NCBI RefSeq assembly: GCF_036370855.1
Contig: NC_088100.1
Span: 39,382,563-39,446,562, forward strand
Length of the DNA: 64,000 bases
From: Dromaius novaehollandiae
Lineage: Eukaryota > Chordata > Aves > Casuariiformes > Dromaiidae
Reading direction: 5' to 3'
Shown: piece after piece, positions 46,526 to 58,680 of the stretch
Position numbering within the stretch: the first letter of the stretch is position 1
How the letters are laid out: each line of letters begins with the position of its first letter
Program-made: the position numbers and the translations under genes
The notes under the pieces: model-generated
Told to the model about the DNA's origin: nothing
The model's database searches: none
The model's input: only the letters and a program-made list of their open reading frames with translations

Positions 46526-49500
46526 ATTTAGGGGGTCCTGCCCACGCCCTAGAGGGAATAAGGAAGGTAGTTCCCCAGGTAAGAGCAATGTGTCTTTCAG
46601 GACAGCTACGCTGTAGATACACAGCTGGGATTTTCCAGCGAGTCCCACAGAATGAGAAACCCAAACTGCAGTGAAAATCCTCTCTGACACTATTCCAAGG
46701 AATTAAAGAAAAAAATCTGTTCTTTTTACTTGGACTGTGCTTGGGAATAGTTTGGGACAATTGCTTCAGCCCAGGCTGAAAGCCCATGCCCATGTCCTGA
46801 CCTCGTTTAATTTACTAGGATAGGCATAACCCTAACTTTTCTGTTGAAGCCTCTGGGTTTTAACAACTAGCAGATTTTTGACAGCTTTGATGTAAGAGAT
46901 CTCTTGTCTAGCTCAAGGAGAGACTGGGGCTTCTGACTGCCAGATATTACATATAAACAGAGCTGATAGGAAGATAAATTACTGATTTTAAAAAGTTAAG
47001 GCATACCAAGCTTTAGTGCGTCTGCTGACAGTATGCATCCCAGTTTTCATACTGCAGGTACCTATTGGTTCTTGCAGGTCACTTGCTTTATACAAACAAG
47101 GACATATATTTTTATATTTATCTTTTATCTATTTTAAGCCTTAAGGAAGTATAGTTGTAGGTAACACTGCAGACTAGTCAGGCAGGAAGTAATGCTACAA
47201 CTTTATATTAGGAATGTACAGGAAAGTCCTTGAAACTGGTATTTAGCAGGACATCCTGCATTGAGTAGTCATGAAGTACATACTTTGTTCTTTCTGAAGG
47301 AAGTATTGACATTTTAGAGGATAGGTTTTTACAAGAGAATTATAGCAGTTAGCATCTCACGATTCCCCATGGTCCCCCCGGGACCTTTCATCAACTACAA
47401 TAAAAATAAGAGGAATCAGCACACAAGATTTGTATGCCCTGCAAAAGGTCCAGAATACACGGCCGACAGAGTTACTGCTAAGCACCACTGAAATTTCTCC
47501 TTTCATCTCTTGGACATGATAAAGAAAATGAAAATATTTTCATTTGTGCCTCTGGGCCCAGACCTGCCCGGCAATGGACCTTCCTGATTTCCCATTAGCT
47601 TCAGTGAAATTTAAGGTTGGTCAGCAATGAGGAATCTTGCACTTGTCAGAAAGCACCTAAAGAGCAGAGGGGACCCTTTATGCAAGAACCTGACAAGAGC
47701 AAGAGGTTTAAAGTGTTAACACACTGAAATATGATGGAAAACACACTTCTTAAACAATAGATCTAGCAAATTGGAGATGTCTTTCTGAAATTTCTCTCTT
47801 TTCTCCACAGTTTCATTAATTTCCATTAAAAACTTTAGCAGATGCCTAATTGACACAGTCAGAAATAATTTTCCAATCATGTATCACTTTAATTGTCCAA
47901 TGATCATTTCAGATCTCTCATGGATATCCCCTTCACTGAGATAAATTAGTTGCTGTGCTTCAAACTCCTCCACTTGAATTCTGCATATCTTGACTTTCCC
48001 CCAAGGAAGATTTTGTAAGAAACACAGGAGAGGAGAGGAGAAGACAGGACAGGACTCCTGAGCAGAGATCAGGCTATTTCAGCCACAAAGGCACATTTTT
48101 CACAACACTACATTTGAACATTGAGGCCTGAGTGCAATGCTTTGCGTTTTAATGAATCAGCACTGTAACTCTGCTCTAATGGGAAGTGTTTCATGATACA
48201 CTTTATTTGGGATTTTGTGCCTGTGTGAACATCCTGTTCTCAGCAGCAGATACCAGAGTTATATTTGCAAGAAGGGCCTCTGTACATGCCATTTGCTTCA
48301 TGTCTTCCTTTACATATACAAAGTTAATTCTTGAATTTAGTGGAGATAATGCAAACTTTATCAATGACTAAAAAAAAAAAAAAAATCACCTGCCCTTTAT
48401 TTTTTTAAGTCAATGATAAAGTTGTTATCAATTACAGTGTGGTCATGATTTTGCCCAGGAATAGTGTTTTTTTCTTTTTAAAAATCATGAATTTTCTCAG
48501 CTCCTAAATGCTTTAAACAAAGCTGAAGTGCTCAGCATCTCTGAAAAATCAGTTTGTAGAAGCCTAAAATTATACAAAACATCCCCACTAAGAAAAGGTA
48601 CCCCTTTAAAACATGATCTCAACTCCATCTGCTTTCTATTGAGGGCCCACCTCGCAAAACATTTAACAGTAGAAGGTGATCAGCAAAATGACCTCCCCCC
48701 AGAGGTGTGATACTGTAAGGCATATTTCAGGACAGCTAATCCAGCCACGTTCCTGTAATTACAGCAATGCTTCTGTCACCAATGTTGTTGTGCTTTTAAA
48801 ATGCTAACCTCTAAGGGTAGGCTAAAAAATGGATTGTCAAAAGCAACTTTTGTTTCCTCCCTCTTCTAAAATAATTTCTTTGGAAGATGATAATTTCAAT
48901 GATCAAGTTCACAGTTCTGGTCATTAGGAGACATCCAGATCAACATTTCCCTAACATTTTAGGCCAGAGATCATTGTCACCACTCTACCCCAACATTTGT
49001 CTTGGAATGTCATCAGTCCTCATCATGAAACACTTCACTGGAAGTACTATATAGCTCCTCTGGTTTCACAGACCCTCCTGGCCACAGAGCTCACCCACTC
49101 CTTCATGAATTCATACAGCACTTTTAAGGAAGTATTACTCTAAATGCTTATAATTTATGTGAAGGATGGTAATGATCTACAAAACCAAACTGCATATTCA
49201 AGCGTCAGTGCTGAGCTTGGCACCAGCTGAAGGATTTGGGACCCGTATAGACTGAAGATAGTCTTCCTTTTAGGCTGGAAAACTCAGATACTTTTTAGTC
49301 TTTCCTGGCTGAGAACAGGATCTTAGAAGTGGGATGGTGCGACACCAGCATCCGTTCCTCAGCATTGCTGCTGCAGAGGGGGAGGAACGCTTCAAGGACA
49401 CTTCAGTGCTCTGTTTTCCATGGTGAGGTGACAGTATCAGCTAAGTGGCATGTTGGTTAAATGCATTCGGTGAGCAACAGGTCTAAAAAGAAGAAGACAT

Positions 49501-51942
49501 TAAATGAAAGGAGATGTAATAATAAAGGAGTAAGTCATACCAAATTCTTGCCACACCTGATGTGTAGCATGTACATTTGCAGATGATAACATTTACTCTT
49601 TATGACAGCATTAAAAATATGTATTGGGGTTTTCCTTCTTAAATAAAGGATGTTAACAGCCTTTAATAAAATTGGGGCAAGCAGTGTAAACAGGATGGCA
49701 TATAAAGTGTGATACAGTATACAGAGGGCAATTATGTTTGAAGGTTACCTTATTAATAAAACATGGCTGGCCTTGATTTAGTTTATAAGAAACTTAAGCC
49801 ATTTATCAACATCTGTCTGAACCCATTTCCAGTTTCTTTGGACTCTGTTGTGGATAAGCTGATTAATAAAAGATGATGCCTTAGGAAGGAAACTTAGATC
49901 TCTGCAAGCAATGACAAAAGAAAATGCCGTGCTTAATCTACATATGAAAGGAAATTGTGAAAGTAAACTGGTTTACCACTACATCCCAGGATGCCAGTCT
50001 CTTATAACATTTCATCTGACTTAGTTTTGGCTGGAGTCTGGAAAAGTAAGAAAGAATTCCAAAAATTAAGTGTGGAATTAATTTACAAGAAAGATCCTAG
50101 TGCTCTCTTTTGGAGACTCTGAAACCTAATCCTGTTCCCTTGTGGCTTCCTCCCCTCAGTGTTTTTAACTTTGCAGCTTTCCATGTTTGTTTTTCATTTG
50201 TCTCCTTGATCCTTTAGTCTTTCCTTTCCCTTAGGCTAGAATAAAGTTCTAATATTAAACAAGTGCCACACTTTGCCTATTGATAGCTGTTGCCCAATAA
50301 AACATTGCTCGTAGAAGCCAATTAGTGAAATATGGTTCTTGTAATAGCCAGTAATTTGTTTAATTTTCATGCATTCTTGCCTGATCACCAGCTGTAGGGA
50401 TGCACCTACATAGTTCCTACATTGAGGATATGGAGACAACCCAGTTTAACTGTATACATGGTGCAGAGTGTTTCCCTCACATGCACCTGGCAGCAATAGT
50501 TTTACCCCTCTTCCCTATTTTGGCACTTCTAGGCCGGTATGCACATGGACTGACATAGGTCCAGAGCAGGAAGCAGCATGGCCATAGCCCCATCCCAGCG
50601 TGGGTTTGGGGCTGGTGCAGGGCTGGAGCGCATGTTGTCACCTTGCCAGAGTGCCTGAGCTGTGTCTCACCAGCCGCCTGGTCCTCGTTTGTGTGTGCAG
50701 GGCAGAGGTGGGCACCGTCTTCACCCTGAGCTAGCACATCACATGGTATGGCCATGTCCTGACTGACTTCCGCCACACTCTGAGGCTCTGTGACTTCTTC
50801 CTGGCCTCGCACTCCCTCATACTCATCTACTTCGCTGCCTGCCAGTGCAGCCAAGAGTCGGAAGGAAAAGCTTGCCTTTAGACACCACCCTATTGACTAT
50901 CTCTGTGCTTTGTGCAGAACACCTCTAATATGAGAAAATGACAGACTGCCTCTATCCTAATAAATCAAACGTGTCAAAGACTCTTCTATGGTCCTGAGAC
51001 CAATTGACACTGCAACGCTCATGCGCGTATGGCTACCCTCCTTTCTCCCCTAAAACAGGGTGGGTGCAGCTGTATTGGCTTCTGGGAATCATCTCTGGCC
51101 TGTGCTAACCCTCAGAGAGGACAGGGAAAATATCCCAGGTTGTTTTACGATATGGGTGATCACATCAGGATGCCTGGGGTGGATGCTGCCAGATCGCCCC
51201 CTCCACAATACTGTATGGTCTTGAGCAGCCTCCTGTGAGCGTTGGTGTTCGGACTCATGCCTTGCATCGTGCAGCTAACTGTGCCAACCCATAAAACACT
51301 CAGTAAAGAGAAAGCTGTTTGGTGGCGCCTGAATCAGGTCTGAAAAAGATGCTGAGCTTGTAGGGGAAGGTGATAGCTTTTATTGAACTGGACAGAAAAA
51401 CGAACAAAACCTACCGGCTCTTCACCAGGAAAAAGCCATAGGTACCAGCCTCCATGGGAATGTTGCCTATGGTGAAAGCTGAGCGGGAAGTGACATTTCA
51501 CTGAAGTCCGGAGCTGGACAAACAAGTGTTAGGGAAGAGGGAGGTTTTTTACCTCTGCTTTTCATTCTTGCTGTGTATCTTGCCCTAAGAGGTTAACAGT
51601 GGCCTGTAATGAGACATTCTCCTATTTATATAAACTTTAAAACTGAAGATTGCAGAAAGTTGCAGGCCAGATCCAAATTTTCTTGAGGTCTGGACTGGTG
51701 AAGTGAGAGATTAAAATATAGACTCTTTCCATGCCAGCCAAGAACTGAAGACTGCAGCATACTTCTGCAGTGTGGAAGATTAGCTTTTGAAAGCCCACTT
51801 TATAAGGAAATAGCTCTGGATGCCATTTCATCCTTGGAAAGAAAAGTTTGCTCCTTGAGGTAGTTTTAAACAGTATTGAAAGCTAATTTAGATTAACTTG
51901 GATGTAAATAGATTAAGCAGACAGTGTGGAAAGGACCATGCT
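46526..51942. other. non-coding stretch, no gene seen
   Basis: No supported gene. A GC-rich patch at about 50560-50850 keeps a 125-codon minus-strand frame open (50477-50854); its product is not recognisable. An AGGAG run (48026-48040) followed by ACAGG units and a 16-base A run (48370-48385) are simple repeats. At 47568-47635 GGGCCCAGACCTGCC...GATTTCCCATTAGCTTCAGTGAAATTT is a weak match to another amniote palindromic repeat (GGGCCCAGATCCTGC...CTCCCATTGACTTCAGTGGGAG). Confidence 0.5.
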
Positions 51943-52029
51943 GAGCCAGATCCTATCCTGGGTTAAATTGGCATGGTGCTCTCAAACACAAAGGAGTGAC
52001 AATTAATACCAGCTGAGTATCTGGCCCAC
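51943..52029. mobile_element. palindromic MITE-like relic (GCCAGATCCT type)
   Basis: The left arm GAGCCAGATCCTATCCTGGGTTAAATTGGCAT is mirrored by a right arm AATTAATACCAGCTGAGTATCTGGCCC. AGCCAGATcCt pairs with aGtATCTGGCc, and CTGGgTTAAATT pairs with AATTaAtACCAG. The pattern fits a short palindrome found in amniote genomes with arms like CCAGATCCTCAGCTGGTGTAAATTGGC. It is imperfect throughout, so it is old. No coding capacity. The transposon superfamily is not known to me. Confidence 0.65.
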
Positions 52030-53525
52030 TGCATTTAAAGACCATGTCAGAGACCACCTACTTTCCAACACAGCTTATAAAAATGGTTGAAGACATTTAG
52101 AGCCTGCTGTGCTAGCTGGAAATTCCCAAGTTGGTTTCTGCTTCAATGAAAGGAGGTTATTTTATCTTATGGCCCCAAATGGGGATGTTGAGTCCTGCAC
52201 CCAGTTGTGATATTCGATGCATATACTGTAAACAGTCATGAAATGGTGTTAATGACAATGAGTTTTATAACAAGTATACATATGAGTATTCCTGTCCAAA
52301 TAAATGGGACCATCTACTACTGCAAGAATTTAGAGTATCGTCCATACAACTTACAGTTCCAGCTTATTCAGGGTTCAGTTAAAAACAGATTTATTAAGGA
52401 ACAAATGAGGAAATGCGAATTTTTTTAAGTACTGTAATCACTCTTAGAGCACATCAAGCCACATGATAAGCTCCTTTGATACCAAATACTGATAGCATAT
52501 CCATGTGCCGTTTGTTACAGTTTTGCATTACTCTCCAAATGTATTTCCCCACAGTCTGTAGAAGCAGTGCAGTTATAATATTGGCTCTCATTCTGCATTC
52601 TTACCAGTCAAGATCATTCATTGATTCCTGGATGTCAGGATCAATGGTGGTGACCATATGGCTTTGGAATGATCTGTTGTCTTTTCCATAATGGCATTGT
52701 GGTTTTGTGTTTCCCCAGCAGTGATTAATAGGCACAGACATGCGTTATGCACATGTTGATAGGTTTAGATGAACTTTGAATTTTTATGGCTTTCTTCTTT
52801 TTTTTCCTTTTTTTTTTTCCAGGAGCGGAGGAGGAGGGGAAAGGAATGATTCTGCATAGAGAAAGTGAGAACGGGGTCTTTCATGAATTCTCCCCTCTCG
52901 GGATGGATATGGGATGATCTGATCAGCAAGGCTAGATCACAAACAGCTCCCATCTAGATGCCCCAGGATAATTCAGACACTTCTCCCCAGGAGGATGGTC
53001 GAAGGACCGTTCTTGACCCTACACTGGAGGAAAACAAATGCTTCCTACTGCCACTCACTGTTAAACTAGGGAACAGGACATACAATGGAGATCTAACCCC
53101 ATACTCCCATCCCCACTAGCTCTAAAAACCAGGAGGCATCACGCTGAGGGGAGCAGATTTGTTTTCCCCATCACTGCAAAAACCTGTGCTGGAAGTCATG
53201 CAGTCTCCCAGACCTTTTTCCTGGGGGCACAGAAGGGACAGAGGGGTGGGGTTTATGAGTCAGTCTGGTTCTTCATCAGATGTCCTGAACCTTTCCAATG
53301 CAAGGCATGTGGTAAATGCCAGGGATGGGTAGTCTTTGGTTAGATACCCAGGAGATACCAACGACAGCCTAATAAGACACAGCCCATCCGCTAGGCTGTT
53401 CTTCCCCACCCCAGTTCTCGGATAAAAAATGTTTTATTAGCACCTTTTTATAAAGATTTGAAGTACAATTGTGCACAGTACTGGCACAGATTACACTACA
53501 GTCAGGAGCAGGGGAGGATGGGGCA
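52030..53525. other. non-coding stretch, no gene seen
   Basis: No supported gene. It includes a T/C-rich run at about 52793-52820 (TTCTTCTTTTTTTTCCTTTTTTTTTTTTCC). Confidence 0.55.
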
Positions 53526-53560
53526 CATCAACAAGTATCAACATCAACATCACATCAACA
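53526..53560. repeat. CATCAACA degenerate tandem repeat
   Basis: CATCAACA recurs with variations (CATCAACAAGTATCAACATCAACATCACATCAACA) over 35 bp. Confidence 0.85.
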
Positions 53561-53919
53561 GTGCACGTGAAGCAGCAGTGGCCTGCGTGTTGGTATTACT
53601 TGCTCTGAAAATGTCAGCTCATCTTTAACAAGCAACTCACTCTACTTATGGAGTAAAAAAACTATTTAAAGTTAAGTTCATGGTGCCAGGTGTATGAACA
53701 GCAGACATGTTCAGATCCTTACTAGGATTTTCACCCAAAATGAATGAGACAGCAAGGAATATATGGATCTCAACAGAGAGCTGTTAGTGACTAGAGACCT
53801 AGGGCTTTTTTTCTGTGGTTCATAATGTCCTGTAAGTTTTGGGCTCACTATAGATCTCCAGTTTTTACATGGGCCTATATCATGTGCTAGCATGTCTATA
53901 TGTGTTCTTTGAGCTTTCT

Positions 53920-54025
53920 GAGCTGGATAGTTCTTCCACAGTCATTCAGAAGGCTGGGGACTGGACTCAGGGGTCCCTTCCTATCTTGTGACCCATCTCA
54001 TTCCCCTTCTCAGCTCAGGATTGAC
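53920..54025 (-). mobile_element. MIR-like SINE relic (antisense)
   Basis: CCACAGTCATTCAGAAGGCTGGGGACTGGACTCAGGGGTCCCTTCC...GTGACCCATCTCATTCCCC follows, in order, the reverse complement of the MIR-type core (GTCACACAGCAGG...GGGACTGGAACCCAGGTCTCCTGAC...TCTTTCCACTA). It is diverged but collinear over about 90 bp. A different core-SINE family remains possible. Confidence 0.5.
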
Positions 54026-54204
54026 CTGAAACATTCAGATTCCACAAAAAAAGAACAAACTCACAATCTGTGTTTTGCAGCACCAAATTCATAAAAACTA
54101 CATCTGCCTTGGGAAATCTCTGAGGTGCAGGTGGTGAGCGTCTGGGAGAAAATGAGGAGAAGAATCACATATGTCTGCCTTGCTCATTTGCTCTTTCCTT
54201 CTGG
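54026..54204. other. short non-coding spacer
   Basis: Sequence between two repeat relics; nothing recognisable. Confidence 0.5.
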
Positions 54205-54292
54205 TCTTCTTACCACTATTAGAGGTAGGAAACTGGGCTGGATGGGCCCTTCATCTCACCCACTACAGCTGTTCTCGTGTTTGTAAGTTATG
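54205..54292 (+). mobile_element. old CR1-type LINE 3' tail
   Basis: GGTAGGAAACTGGGCTGGATGGGCCCTTCATCTCACCCACTACAGCTGTTCTCGTGTTTGTAAG matches the well-known 3' tail of ancient amniote CR1 elements (GGATACTGGGCTAGATGGACC...GGTCTGACCCAGTATGGC...TTCTTATGTTCTTA). Only the terminal, non-coding end is recognisable. A SINE that borrowed the same tail is an alternative. Confidence 0.7.
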
Positions 54293-57200
54293 AGACTTTA
54301 AGCAATTCAAAAATCAAGAAAGAAATGGCTCATTGCCCGAGTACCATGTGGGTTTTGTTTTCATCTTCAAAAAAAAAAAGATAAAATCCAAGATGTTCAC
54401 AAGAAGTAGCAGAAATTTTACAAGAAAGCAGCTTCTAGAGCACATCAGATTCAAAGGGTTGTTGGTAGTTTGATTGTTTTCAGTACCAGTGTTTGAAGTA
54501 TTATATATAACTAACTATATTAACACTTTCCAGGTTCTTTCATCAGGGAATTTATGTTGTAGCAGATTGGACAGAATATTGGACATCCTCCGAGGTGTTA
54601 ATAATATGTATGTTTACTAAACCTATCTCTCCTTTCTGATCTTCCATCATAACACACATATTTCAATAATACTGGTGGCTTCTTGGGAATTGACTGGCAG
54701 CTGTTTGGGTGGCTTGGAAAGTGTTCGCCTTTCGGTTCTCTATAATATATATATGTATCTACTTGAACTGCAGAAATGTTCTGTCCTAGGCCAGAAATTT
54801 TCAAACTTTTCCTGCGTTTCAGAAAAGTCCAGGAATGTCAATAGAGACTTGTGTCTAAACTTTTACTGAATTTGAGATTTTCAAGGCTGACACCACACAA
54901 GTTTTTCTAATTAGAAAACCTAAGGTGCTGCATATTGACAAATATCCTGACAGGAGTAAAAAGCAAAACCAAAACATCGCATCTGCACAAAACAAGGTAA
55001 AGAGCTATGAAAAATTTGGAGCATTTGTGATATTAATGAACAAAAATGATCTGTTTGGATCACCAATGTTCAGGTTATAATGTTCAACTCATCTCCTACC
55101 TAGTGAGAGGATACTGTGGTGGTCAGATACTGTCCATCCAAAGACTGACAAACAACTGCCGGTCACTCCATGGCCTCTACAAATGTCCTTTCTCTGCTTC
55201 ATGGGTGTTCAGTGGATTGGACCAAAGCAGGGTTTGAGACTTTACTGTAGTTTAAAGGCAGGGAGAGGGCCCAGCTGCTACCCTGTTATGCCAAAGCAGA
55301 AATTCACCTTGAGGTCTAAGATCAGAGAGAACTGACAAACAGCAAGGAAAAAGGAAAACCTACAGATTGTAAGATAACACTGAGGAATATTTGTCTGTGA
55401 AATGTTTCTTTTGACAAAATTTGAGCTAATAACTCAGAAAATGATTGTATTAACCACTTTAAGAGCACATGGGGCTTTTATTTTTACTCTTCGAGTTATA
55501 ATTTCTAGTAGACATAACTACTTTTAGAGAGTAACATGTTACAAGAGCATGTTCTGAACACCAATAAACCCACACACTCTGGAGTCAGGCCTCTGCTGAA
55601 TGTCACACAGTGTCAAGAGATGAAAGGTCAAAAGTGGAACTTTTTTACATTTAGCTAATTTTTTTAAAAGATAGTTATGTTGTTCATGTACATCATACAT
55701 TCTGGTAGCTTCAGGACTTCGCTCTCAGCCAGGGAAGATATAAATCTTTCATATTAAGTTGGAGTTTTCACAGTTTATAGAGAATACATTGAGGACAAAA
55801 AAGTTTTCTTGGAACAATAACACAAGACTGCAACATGGAGACCAAAGAGGCTTGCTCTGAGGAAATAGAAAAAAAATTGCAATATTTGGCACTTTCTCTG
55901 TGATATAAAGTGCATGTTATTCTCATTTAGCAGAGGAGAGCTGACTTGAACAATAGAAATGTTTGTTGATACATTCTGCTCCACAGTGACTGTAAAAGTA
56001 TTTGCTGCATTTGCTTCTTAGATGCTGTAGCTCTCTCATTTCACACCTTTTCCCAGATTTAATCTCTGCAGTATTATTTATGTGGCAATATTAGATTCAA
56101 TTTACAAATTACAGCCTGCTGCAGAACGGAGCTGTTCTTTTCCCTAGAGGTACCAGCAACAGTTACATTAATCTTCTTTTAAAAAATTATTCAGAGGCTT
56201 TCAACATACTGCCAAGAGCTCCTTCCTAGATTCCTTTGTAGTCCTGTTTTTAATTGTAAGAATATCTGCAGAAAATATAACATGTAAGGCCTGGATCCCA
56301 GCGGAGCTCCATGCTGGCAGAGGTCCTGCAGTGAGCACCATATGGGTGGATTTGGGTTTATTTTATCTCTTCCAGCTCAATCCTGTACATGGATCCTGAC
56401 CTGGGATCGTGGTTCTTCACCAGGTCACTGAGAAGGTCCCGGTGCAGCTTCAAGCTCAAGGGGTGGCTGCACAACCACTGCCATGGAAAATAGGGAAAAT
56501 ACAACACACCGGGCTCTCTGCCCCTAGTAGCTCTGCACCTGCATCTGCCCACACAGCACCCCAGAAATATCCAAGGTTGCTTGAAAAAATGGCTTTTTAG
56601 GAGTATTGCTTAGACCATGAGGTGTACCACACCCACACAGCTGTTATGATTCATTCAGAGCTAAATGCGATGGCTCTGCTGGCCTTAAAGTATGCCTCAT
56701 GAACATACCCTACGTCCCGTGGCACCCAGCATTGTAGCACATTGATTTGGGAAGTTTCTACTTGGAGCAAGTGCATTCAATACCCAAGCATTTTTCCATC
56801 GCTGTGAACCTCACAGATTGGTTCCTTGTCCTCTTCCCTCTACTCGAGCTATGACGAGCTCCATGGCCTAACAATAACCGATGAATCCCCGGCTCTCCCG
56901 ACTGCTCCTGGGAGCTTCAGACCAGCCTCTCCAGGACTGGGAGCTCAGCAGGAGGCAGCAGCGAGAGGATTACTTCTCACGGTTCCAACATGGGCCACTT
57001 GTGCGAGATTTCACCACTGGCCAAGCACAAAAGGTCAGATAAGATGATCTGACGATCTCTTATGCTCTTCCTTCCTAAGACAATGATATTCGTTTGCATT
57101 TCCCAACAATCAACCAAAAATAATAAACATGCACATGCTCACTGGTTCAGACTGTTTAGAAAGGGTATTCTACTAAAGTCTAGACTTCGCCGCAGCCTCC

Positions 57201-57884
57201 TGGGAGCATGGAAAGCCTTCAGCCCAGTGTCAGTTAGTGGGATAAGGCTAGTAAATATTCAGCCAGCTTATGAGGAGGAAAAAAAGTATTTTTAAAAATT
57301 TGCTACAAAAGACTTATGGCTGGCATCAGCTCCTGACATTGTAAGACAGCTCTGTTCATAACCTTTTCTAGCAGATTACCACAGAAGGAGCTTCCAGATT
57401 TGGGGGTTTGGTTTGATTTTTTTTTATTTTTATTTTTATTTTTTTGCCCAAGCCTGGTTCATATAAGCTCTGCCTCCTCAGAGCCTTCACTGCTCAAATT
57501 GAGCTTGTAATCACCTCAGGCTATACCAAACAGCTGCTTCTCCCCACACACTTTGCGTAGAGAAAAAGAGGGTGAAACCTATATAAGCTGAGAAATATCT
57601 TCCACAGCTATACATGAGGGATAGAAGGAACTTCTGAGTCCATTACTAAATGTTGATGGTTAAACTGCTGGTAATGAGACATCATAAGACAGATGCATTC
57701 AATAAGTATTTCTGTTCTGATGGATCAAAGCTAGAGGAAGTATGAGCATCACATGCTGCTGATGAAATATTTTCTGGTCTAACAGTAAATTGGGAGAATG
57801 CAAATCAACTCAGATCTCTTTGAGTCAGCAAGTTTGCATAAACTGTCCTCAAGACCTCTTTAGGCATGAGCTAAGGAACTTCCT
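54293..57884. other. non-coding stretch, no gene seen
   Basis: No supported gene. A segment at about 56940-57090 ending GGTCAGATAAGATGATCTGACGATCTCTTATGCTCTTCC weakly recalls a CR1-like 3' tail (AGATGATCTxxxAGGTCTCTTCCAxCC) but is too diverged to call. A T-rich (TTTTTA)n run lies at 57416-57446. Confidence 0.5.
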
Positions 57885-58680
57885 TTTTCTCCACACAGGT
57901 AGTGAATGCTGTACCAGTATTCAAAAAGAGTGAGAAGTATGACCCAAATAGTTGTAAGCTGGTTAGTCTGGCTTTCCTCTTGGGAATAGCACATAGGAAA
58001 TGGCTGACACTGAAGGTGGAAGTAAAATCTGTGCCAATTAATATGACTTCAGAGAAACTGGAGCTTGTCAAATCAACCAGATATCATTAGTAGGGAAAAA
58101 AAAAACATTTCAAGATTAGAAGTCTGATGGATCAGTCATCTGGGTATATATATTTTCTAATAGCATTTTTAAAAGCACCTAGCAGATTTCACCATATATA
58201 TACTGCAGGTAATCATCAATAGGTGGAGACTTTCTGGAAGGGAAATCACCCTTTTCTCCTCTCCACCCAACACGATCTATACTTATATCACAAAGACCAC
58301 TTAAACAATTCCTAATACAATGACACAAACAGGGAAGTGTTAAAGATAGCCCTCTTGTGCACAAAGGTGAACTGGATCAATTTGTAAGCTGGGTTCAATC
58401 AAATACAGCCAAATACAAATTAATATTTAGAAACAAAATATATAAACCATATTTACAGGATGGGGCACTGCATCACAGAAACCATGAAAAGGACTTTGAT
58501 TGTTGCAGATAATTGACTGACCGTGATTTCTTAAAATAATTTTATGGTTAAAAAGGTTAATATAATCTTTGGAAGTATAAAGCTGGGGGCTGGGAATGGG
58601 AAGGTGATATTCTGTCTGTATAAGGCACAAGTAGGACCACTACTGGAAGGTCCACTGGAGTGAAGAGAGGAGCCAAGGGA
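57885..58680 (+). mobile_element. decayed amniote CR1-type LINE (reverse transcriptase region)
   Basis: Two blocks are recognisable in the same orientation. At 57899-57985 the plus strand encodes NAVPVFKK...DPNS...LVSLAF, the PxFKK...DPxNYRPVSLTS block of CR1-type reverse transcriptase. At about 58400-58670 AGCCAAATACAAATTAATATTTAGAAACAAA, TTTACAGGATGGGGCACTGCATC, GAAAAGGACTTTGATTG and GGCACAAGTAGGACCACTACTGGAA follow the later part of ORF2 in turtle- and archosaur-type CR1 elements. Between them much of the catalytic region is missing or unrecognisable. A 62-codon frame survives at 57902-58090, but stops and shifts elsewhere show it is dead. Its divergence marks it as much older than the two avian-type CR1 copies. 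Confidence 0.8.

Noticed and set aside
56940-57090. CR1-like 3' tail (AGATGATCTGACGATCTCTT)
   Set aside because: Similarity is limited to about 25 bases and could be chance.
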